DNA of 12,668 nucleotides, taken from contig JAEUVW010000174.1 of assembly GCA_016786525.1 (NCBI GenBank), positions 1 through 12,668 on the forward strand, read 5' to 3'. Of this stretch, positions 7,647-12,668 are shown in pieces (the stretch's first letter is position 1; each line of letters opens with the position of its first letter). A program made the position numbers and the translations under genes. The notes under the pieces were generated by a model that was not told the origin of the DNA, did not search any database, and saw only the letters and a list, made by a program, of their open reading frames with translations. The DNA comes from Chitinophagaceae bacterium (GTDB lineage: Bacteria > Bacteroidota > Bacteroidia > Chitinophagales > Chitinophagaceae).

Positions 7647-9980
7647 TTAAAAGCGCCAGGAAACATTCAGGCTCGGGAAAACCGGCAGTTGATAATAAAC
7701 TTTGTTGTCCAGCCTGTTGACATAAAAAACGTTGTTGCGGTCATACACATTCGTTACCGCAACGGTAGATTCGATAGAGGAGTAGGTACCCAGTTTGAAT
7801 ATTTTCTTTACAGACAGGTCCAGGCGGTGGTAAGGGGTCAGACGGCCGCCGTTGATGGTGTTGGCATAGATCGTGTTGATGGCCCCGTTTTGTGTCAGCG
7901 GGTTGCCGCTGATGCTGCCGGTTACGTTGATATTTTCATTAAAGCCCTGTGTCTGGGTAAAGGGGAAAGGAGAGCCGTAGTTGAAACGGGCAGAGATTTC
8001 CCAGTCTTTTTTCTGGCCGGCGGTGTAAGAAGCCACCACGTTGATGTTCACACGACGGTCGAAGGGAGGCGGGTAGGTTTGCGTCGTATAGGTGGTGTCA
8101 AAATTCTCCAGGCGCGTGGTGTATTGTATTTTCTGGTAAGAAACTACACCCCAGAGGAAGATGCGGTTCTTGGTGTATTTGGCTGAAAAGTCAATACCGG
8201 CTGCCACACCTTTATCCGCCTGGAAGTCGTAGTTGTTGTCCGGGTTCACGCCTTTGGTACGGTTCAGCTGTATGATCTGGGAAAAGTTTTTGTACCAGGG
8301 CTCTACGTTAAACTCTACATCTTTTACATCAAACTCCACGCCGAACACTGCGTGCTGGGCCAGTTCCAGGTTGCTGTTTACTGCACCCCTGTCTGTATTC
8401 AGGATCTTCTGATCGGGGCTCAGTACGAAACCGTTGAAGAAGTTCACCACATCGCGGTCAGACTTGATGCCGACAATGTTCTGCGAGTACAGACCCGCAG
8501 CTCCTTTGAAGCGCAGTTTGTCTGTAACGTTGTATTTCAGGTTCAAGCGGGGCTCCGGGGAGAATTTTCCCTGTGAAGAGTAGTACTGGAAACGCACGCT
8601 GGGCTCCAGGATGAAATGCTGGTTGAAGTTCTTTTTATACACGAAAAAAGCGCCCGCCGTCGTATTGTTCCTGTCGAAAGAAGTGGTATTGCCCAGGGAG
8701 TTCCTGTAGTCCAGTTTAGTGCTCTGGCCCGCTACTTCGATACCATAGTTCAGCTGGCTGTAGCCGGGGAAGAAGTAGGTAAAGTTGATCGCACCTTCAA
8801 AGTTGTTGATGCTGCTGCTGCGGGGTGAAAAGTTTACCTCTTCGTTATTGATCTTGTAGGAAGAGTAGGCAAATTTACCGTTGATCAGGGAAGAGGAACC
8901 GCTGGGGGAAACCACGAAAGTCGTACCGGCACCGTAGGAATTCCAGTCGAAAGTAGCTCTTGTTGCGCCCAGGTTGTCCAGCACACTGGCTTTGTCGCGG
9001 AAGTTGAAACCGAAAACATTGAATTTGGAACCGTTGTTCCCGCTGAAGGTCAATTTACCGTACAGGTCCGTAAACTCAAAGGGCAGGCCTTTTTTGAACT
9101 CCTCTCCCAGGCCGCTGTACAGGGACTTGGAAGTAGAGCTGAGGTAACTGTGTTTGGCAGAGATCAGGAAGGTAGAGCTTCCGCCATCCGGTTTTTTTTG
9201 CTTCATGAGCGGACCTTCGAGCATACCGCGCACCATGATGGGGGAAGCAGACACCAGGCCCGACAGGCGCTGGTTGTTACCGTCTTTGGTATGGATGTCG
9301 AGTATAGCCGAGCTCCTGTTGCCATAGGTGGCGTTGAAGCCTGCAGTATATACATCCGCAGAGCGGATCGCTTCTGTTTCAAATACAGAGTACAGGCCAA
9401 TGGAGTGGAAGGGGTTGTAGATGGTGATACCGTCCAGCAGGATACCGGTCTGTACCGGCGAGCCACCGCGGATGTACAACTGGCCGCCCTGGTCGCCGGT
9501 AAAGGTCACCCCCGGCGTTACCTGCAGGTATTGCGAGATATCCGGCTCACCGCCCGAGCTGGGCAGCAATTTGATCTCTTTGGCGGTAATGGTTGTTTTA
9601 CTGATATTGACGTTGGTCTTTTTCTGGATGGCCCTGGCCGAAACGCTGACACCTTCCAGCTCAAAACCTTTGGCTTCCATGCTGAAGTTCCGGTTGATTA
9701 CGGCCCCTGCTTCTACCTTTACCGTGTGAAATACAGTATCGTAGCCGATCGCTGTAGCAAATATAGTATAGGTGCCCGCCGGCAGTTGTACTACGGTATA
9801 ATAACCTTTATCGTCTGTCTGTGCGCCCAGTTTGGTGCCCTGCACAAAGATGTTGGTAGCGCTCAACAGCTCACCTGTTCCTTTTTCTTTTACAAATCCC
9901 TTTACAGAGCCGGTTTGTGCTATGGCCTGGCTGATACCCATACTACTGCACAGTGCAAGAAAGCTTAAAATTTTACGCAT
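7647..9980 (-). CDS. TonB-dependent receptor with carboxypeptidase-regulatory-like domain
   Basis: Outer-membrane receptor for energised uptake of a ligand that cannot be identified here. With the ATG at 9980 it is 777 residues. The signal peptide MRKILSFLALCSSMGISQAIA is followed by cleavage before Gln22. A carboxypeptidase-regulatory-like (Ig-fold) domain spans about 24-105 (GSVKGFVKEKGTGELLSATN). A TonB-box-like stretch (about 108-116, ELEGVSVSA) precedes the plug at about 125-235, with the landmarks LQVTPGV, IRGGSP and LLDGITIYNP. The remainder is a beta-barrel ending NVSWRF with a terminal Phe. An in-frame TTG two codons upstream (9986) is possible, but the ATG gives a typical basic signal-peptide start. 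It is shorter than SusC proteins (about 1000 residues) and no SusD gene is adjacent, so it is probably not a polysaccharide-utilisation receptor. It is first in the leftward operon, about 40 bases below a good promoter. Confidence 0.93.
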   Translation of the reverse strand: MRKILSFLALCSSMGISQAIAQTGSVKGFVKEKGTGELLSATNIFVQGTKLGAQTDDKGYYTVVQLPAGTYTIFATAIGYDTVFHTVKVEAGAVINRNFSMEAKGFELEGVSVSARAIQKKTNVNISKTTITAKEIKLLPSSGGEPDISQYLQVTPGVTFTGDQGGQLYIRGGSPVQTGILLDGITIYNPFHSIGLYSVFETEAIRSADVYTAGFNATYGNRSSAILDIHTKDGNNQRLSGLVSASPIMVRGMLEGPLMKQKKPDGGSSTFLISAKHSYLSSTSKSLYSGLGEEFKKGLPFEFTDLYGKLTFSGNNGSKFNVFGFNFRDKASVLDNLGATRATFDWNSYGAGTTFVVSPSGSSSLINGKFAYSSYKINNEEVNFSPRSSSINNFEGAINFTYFFPGYSQLNYGIEVAGQSTKLDYRNSLGNTTSFDRNNTTAGAFFVYKKNFNQHFILEPSVRFQYYSSQGKFSPEPRLNLKYNVTDKLRFKGAAGLYSQNIVGIKSDRDVVNFFNGFVLSPDQKILNTDRGAVNSNLELAQHAVFGVEFDVKDVEFNVEPWYKNFSQIIQLNRTKGVNPDNNYDFQADKGVAAGIDFSAKYTKNRIFLWGVVSYQKIQYTTRLENFDTTYTTQTYPPPFDRRVNINVVASYTAGQKKDWEISARFNYGSPFPFTQTQGFNENINVTGSISGNPLTQNGAINTIYANTINGGRLTPYHRLDLSVKKIFKLGTYSSIESTVAVTNVYDRNNVFYVNRLDNKVYYQLPVFPSLNVSWRF

Positions 9981-10029
9981 AGACAACGTGATCTTATATT
10001 GCTGTTATTTTAATAAAATAAGTGATTGC

Positions 10030-10060
10030 CAAAGATAAGGAGAAGGCTTTTGCCCCCAAA
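10030..10060 (-). promoter_or_regulatory. Promoter of the envelope operon (Bacteroidota type)
   Basis: Read on the - strand, TTTG (10060-10057) is followed after 19 bases by TATCTTTG (10037-10030). This matches both elements of the Bacteroidota consensus TTTG...TANNTTTG with standard spacing. Initiation would be near 10023, giving a leader of roughly 43 bases to the ATG of the TonB receptor gene. The leader is AT-rich and shows no obvious ribosome-binding site. As no equally good match was noticed in the short gaps downstream, this promoter may serve all four leftward genes. Confidence 0.7.
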
Positions 10061-10106
10061 AGAAAATATTAACGCAGCGTATTGTTGTTTTAGTGCCGCG
10101 CAGTCG

Positions 10107-10118
10107 TATATTAATATA
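10107..10118. other. 12-base AT palindrome between divergent promoters
   Basis: TATATTAATATA is a perfect inverted repeat located 17 bases upstream of the -33 element of the ligA promoter and 47 bases upstream of that of the leftward operon. It could be a regulator site or an AT-rich upstream element. AT-only palindromes of this size arise easily by chance, so the functional call is weak. Confidence 0.3.
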
Positions 10119-10134
10119 ATGAATCCGAATTTGC

Positions 10135-10166
10135 TTTGCTCAAAAGGCCCAAGTTCTTCATCTTTG
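10135..10166 (+). promoter_or_regulatory. Putative promoter of ligA
   Basis: TTTG at 10135-10138, a 20-base spacer, then CATCTTTG at 10159-10166, one mismatch from the TANNTTTG consensus. Initiation near 10173 would leave a leader of about 39 bases before the ATG at 10212. That leader includes AAAGGA (10194-10199), a possible but distant ribosome-binding site. The promoter is divergent from that of the envelope operon; the two -33 elements are about 75 bases apart. Confidence 0.58.
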
Positions 10167-10211
10167 CCCCTTTGATCCATACCACTATACTTTAAAGGAT
10201 ATTTGCGCCCT

Positions 10212-12305
10212 ATGTACACAGCACAAGATCATCAGCGGATGTATACCCAGTCCAAGGCATTACTGAGCGGAGCGGCCCTGCCGGCCGCGGAGCTGATGCA
10301 GCAATTGCAGGAAGTGATCCTTTATGCCGACTGGCGGTATTACGTGGAGAATGATCCTGCGCTGGCCGATGCGGAATACGACCAGCTGTTTGCCCGGCTG
10401 AAAAAGCTGGAACTGGACCACCCGGACCTGCAATCGGCGGACTCCCCGACACAAAGGGTAGCCTATGGTATCTCCGAACGCTTGCCTACCGTGGGGCACC
10501 TGGTGCCCATGCTGAGCCTGGACAATACCTACAATGCGGAAGACCTGACAGATTGGGCGCGCCGCTGTGCCGCCCTGGTACCGGGAGAGGAGATCGTTTT
10601 TTGCGTAGAACCCAAATACGACGGCGCCAGTATTTCGCTGATCTATGAACAGGGCAAACTGGTGCGGGCGGCTACCCGGGGCGATGGGGTGTATGGCGAA
10701 GAGATCACGAACAATGTAAAGCAGATCAGGTCCATACCCCTGCAGGCCGGATTTACCAAAGACCAGGTGCAGCAGATCGAGATCAGGGGAGAAGTGGTCA
10801 TTCATAAGGATACCTTTGCCACGCTCAATAAACAGCGTGCCGCCGAAGGGCAGGCACCCCTGGCCAACCCGCGCAATGCGGCTTCGGGTACCCTGCGTAT
10901 GCTGGACCCGAATGAAGTGGCCAAAAGGAAACTTTCAGCGATCCTGTATCATATCAGCGACTATGCCCTGGAGCCGCAGGCGGTGCGCCCGGCTGCACTG
11001 GGTACGCATTTCGATTCCCTGCAATGGCTGTACCAACTGGGGTTCCCCAGCCCGGTCAAAGAATTAAAGACATTCCGGAGCATAGACGAAGTGATTGCCT
11101 ATTGCGCTGACTTCGAACAGAGACGGGATGATCTGCCCTATGAAATAGATGGCCTGGTGATCAAGATCAACAGCATAGACCAGCAGGAACGAATGGGGAT
11201 GACGGCGCATCACCCGCGCTGGGCCGTAGCCTACAAATTCAAGGCCCGGCAGGCGACCAGCAAACTGCGCAGCGTGGAGTTCCAGGTAGGCCGTACCGGT
11301 TCGGTAACGCCGGTGGCCAAGATCGATGCGGTCAATATCGGCGGAGCTATGGTCAGTTCCATATCCCTGTTCAATGAAGATGTGGTGCGCGAAAAAGACA
11401 TTCATATCGGTGATACCGTGCTGGTGGAAAGAGCGGGGGATGTGATCCCTTATATTGTGAAACCCCTGGCTGAAATGCGGGATGGCAGCGAGCAGGCCAT
11501 TGTGTTCCCTACCCATTGCCCGGTGTGCGGGGAGCAGCTGGAAAAGCCGGAAGAAGAGGCGGTATGGCGCTGCATCAACATCGCCTGTGCCGCACAGGTG
11601 GTGGAGCGCATGATCCATTTCTGCAGCAAGGATGCGATGGATGTGCGGGGCATGGGCGAATCGAATGTGAACAAATTTTTTGAACTGGGCCTGTTGCGTA
11701 CCGTACCCGACCTGTACCGGATCGACTGGAGCAGGGTGGCGCAGCTGGAAGGTTTTAAAGAAAAGTCTATTGCCAACCTGCAGGCAGCCATCGAGGCTTC
11801 GAAAAAGCAGCCGCTGAACCGGGTGATCTTCGGCCTGGGTATCCGCCATGTCGGCGAAACGACCGCTAAGAACCTGGCCCGTACGGTAAGCCACCTGCGC
11901 GATTTCTACCAGTGGGATGAAGAACAGCTGAAACAACTGGATGATGTGGGGCCGAAAGTAGCGGCTTCGATCACGCACTTTTTTGCTTCGCCGGAAAACC
12001 GGCATATGATCGACCTGCTCGAAGAGTCGGGCGTGAACCTGGTGAACCATCACCGGCAGGAAAGCCAGTCAGACAGCGCTTTTTCAGGCAAGACTTTCCT
12101 GTTTACCGGCACCCTGTCGCAGATGAAGCGCAGCGAGGCAGAAGCTAAGGCAGAAGCCGTGGGCGGTGTGATCCTCGGCGGTGTAAGCAGCAAGCTCAAC
12201 TACCTGGTCGTAGGTGAAGATGCGGGTTCGAAACTGGAGAAAGCCAAAAAGCTCGGGACGGTATCAATACTGACGGAGCAGGAGTTTATAGATATGATAG
12301 GGTAA
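10212..12305 (+). CDS. ligA: NAD+-dependent DNA ligase
   Basis: Seals nicks in duplex DNA during replication and repair, using NAD+ to form a ligase-AMP intermediate. With the ATG at 10212 it is 697 residues, about the usual length. Domain Ia, which grips the NMN half of NAD+, is seen as YYVENDPALADAEYDQLF (43-60) and DSPTQRVA (77-84). The adenylation motif is EPKYDGAS with nucleophile Lys135. The nucleotidyltransferase domain continues through TRGDGVYGE and is followed by an OB fold. A zinc module uses Cys436, Cys439, Cys454 and Cys459. The helix-hairpin-helix domain spans roughly 490-600 (GLGIRHVGETTAKNLA), and the BRCT domain about 620-697 (GKTFLFTGTL). All parts are intact. A TTG at 10203 in the same frame is a less likely start; the ATG gives MYTAQDHQ, a natural beginning for domain Ia. 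Lys-Tyr-Asp-Gly in motif I is a usual variant of KLDG. Confidence 0.98.
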   Translation: MYTAQDHQRMYTQSKALLSGAALPAAELMQQLQEVILYADWRYYVENDPALADAEYDQLFARLKKLELDHPDLQSADSPTQRVAYGISERLPTVGHLVPMLSLDNTYNAEDLTDWARRCAALVPGEEIVFCVEPKYDGASISLIYEQGKLVRAATRGDGVYGEEITNNVKQIRSIPLQAGFTKDQVQQIEIRGEVVIHKDTFATLNKQRAAEGQAPLANPRNAASGTLRMLDPNEVAKRKLSAILYHISDYALEPQAVRPAALGTHFDSLQWLYQLGFPSPVKELKTFRSIDEVIAYCADFEQRRDDLPYEIDGLVIKINSIDQQERMGMTAHHPRWAVAYKFKARQATSKLRSVEFQVGRTGSVTPVAKIDAVNIGGAMVSSISLFNEDVVREKDIHIGDTVLVERAGDVIPYIVKPLAEMRDGSEQAIVFPTHCPVCGEQLEKPEEEAVWRCINIACAAQVVERMIHFCSKDAMDVRGMGESNVNKFFELGLLRTVPDLYRIDWSRVAQLEGFKEKSIANLQAAIEASKKQPLNRVIFGLGIRHVGETTAKNLARTVSHLRDFYQWDEEQLKQLDDVGPKVAASITHFFASPENRHMIDLLEESGVNLVNHHRQESQSDSAFSGKTFLFTGTLSQMKRSEAEAKAEAVGGVILGGVSSKLNYLVVGEDAGSKLEKAKKLGTVSILTEQEFIDMIG

Positions 12306-12337
12306 AGATTGATGTCTGGTATATTTTTTGAAACAGA

Positions 12338-12668
12338 ATGGTAAAGGAGATAAGACAAGAGCTTTTAAGGCTGGAAGCACAGTACGGCATTAAGATTTTA
12401 TATGCTGTAGAAAGCGGAAGTCGCGCCTGGGGCTTTGCTTCAACCGATAGCGACTGGGATGTCCGCTACATTTACATTCATAAACTAGAATGGTATCTCA
12501 GGATTGATAGTGAAAAAGACAGCCAGGAGGAAATTTTGCCAAACGATATCGATCTTGCAGGTTGGGAGCTAAAGAAGGCACTCAGGCTTTTTAGAAAATC
12601 AAACCCGCCATTGTTAGAATGGTTGAGCAGCCCAATCGTCTATCTGGAGCAATTTTCTACCGCAAATG
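12338..12668 (+). CDS. YcgL/RlaP-type nucleotidyltransferase, N-terminal part (3' end outside window)
   Basis: The frame is open from the ATG at 12338 to the window edge (110 codons). An in-frame TGA at 12329 makes this ATG the earliest start. The product begins MVKEIRQELLRLEAQYGIKI and contains ESGSRAWGFASTDSDWDVR (about residues 25-43). This is the GS...DSDWD signature of the polymerase-beta nucleotidyltransferase fold, and Asp37, Asp39 and Asp41 are candidate metal ligands. YIYIHKLEWYLRI and the later DIDLAGWELKKALRLF and NPPLLEWLSSP segments match the COG3541 / YcgL / RlaP group, which comparative genomics has linked to RNA repair; substrates are generally not established. The gene follows ligA after 32 bases on the same strand with no terminator seen. 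Hand count gives about 44% G+C (12361-12660), against about 62% in two sampled ligA lines, which suggests a different origin. No ribosome-binding site is visible. Confidence 0.82.
   Translation, partial: MVKEIRQELLRLEAQYGIKILYAVESGSRAWGFASTDSDWDVRYIYIHKLEWYLRIDSEKDSQEEILPNDIDLAGWELKKALRLFRKSNPPLLEWLSSPIVYLEQFSTAN

Noticed and set aside
7647..9980. SusC-type receptor of a polysaccharide-utilisation locus
   Set aside because: The length of 777 residues is below the SusC range, and no SusD-like lipoprotein or glycoside hydrolase gene is adjacent.
9981..9986. TTG start two codons upstream for the TonB receptor
   Set aside because: The ATG at 9980 gives a standard signal-peptide start (MRK), and no ribosome-binding signal favours the TTG.
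10203..10211. TTG start three codons upstream for ligA
   Set aside because: Only 3 bases separate it from the AAAGGA stretch, and the added residues match nothing in the family. The ATG at 10212 is a natural start.
10600..10625. KYDG instead of KLDG in the ligase adenylation motif as an unusual active site
   Set aside because: The nucleophilic lysine, Asp and Gly are retained, and Tyr at this position is a familiar variant in ligases of this type.

Overview
The window looks like chromosomal DNA from a Bacteroidota bacterium, most plausibly of the Chitinophagales type. The signs are TonB-dependent receptors with a carboxypeptidase-like N-terminal domain, paired prokaryotic HU-CCDC81-like and SPOR domains in one protein, promoters of the -33 TTTG / -7 TANNTTTG kind, and mostly A-rich leaders with little Shine-Dalgarno signal. 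The lineage is inferred from family resemblance only.

Left part (1-1950, + strand): the 3' end of dnaE (replicative DNA polymerase III alpha subunit) is followed by a 335-base intergenic stretch filled with short-period degenerate repeats. A promoter and a small thioredoxin gene (trxA) come next, then a strong hairpin terminator that can serve both strands.

Middle (1971-9980, - strand): four tightly spaced genes read leftward and probably form one operon driven from a promoter at about 10030-10060. In transcription order they are a TonB-dependent receptor with a carboxypeptidase-regulatory-like domain and plug, a 1020-residue exported TPR protein, a plug-less outer-membrane beta-barrel protein, and an inner-membrane protein with HU-CCDC81-like domains, one transmembrane helix and a SPOR domain. 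Gaps are 12, 3 and 33 bases. Together they look like an envelope module covering the outer membrane, periplasm, peptidoglycan and inner membrane. Its function cannot be read from the sequence.

Right part (10135-12668, + strand): ligA (NAD+-dependent DNA ligase, complete) is divergent from the envelope operon and has its own promoter. After 32 bases follows the 5' part of a YcgL/RlaP-type nucleotidyltransferase gene cut by the window edge. Its base composition is clearly more AT-rich than ligA, so the right edge may be the start of an accessory region.

Most of the window is housekeeping or ordinary envelope DNA. The items most worth a second look are the patterned repeats between dnaE and trxA, the four-gene envelope operon of unknown role, and the compositionally distinct RlaP-like gene at the right edge.
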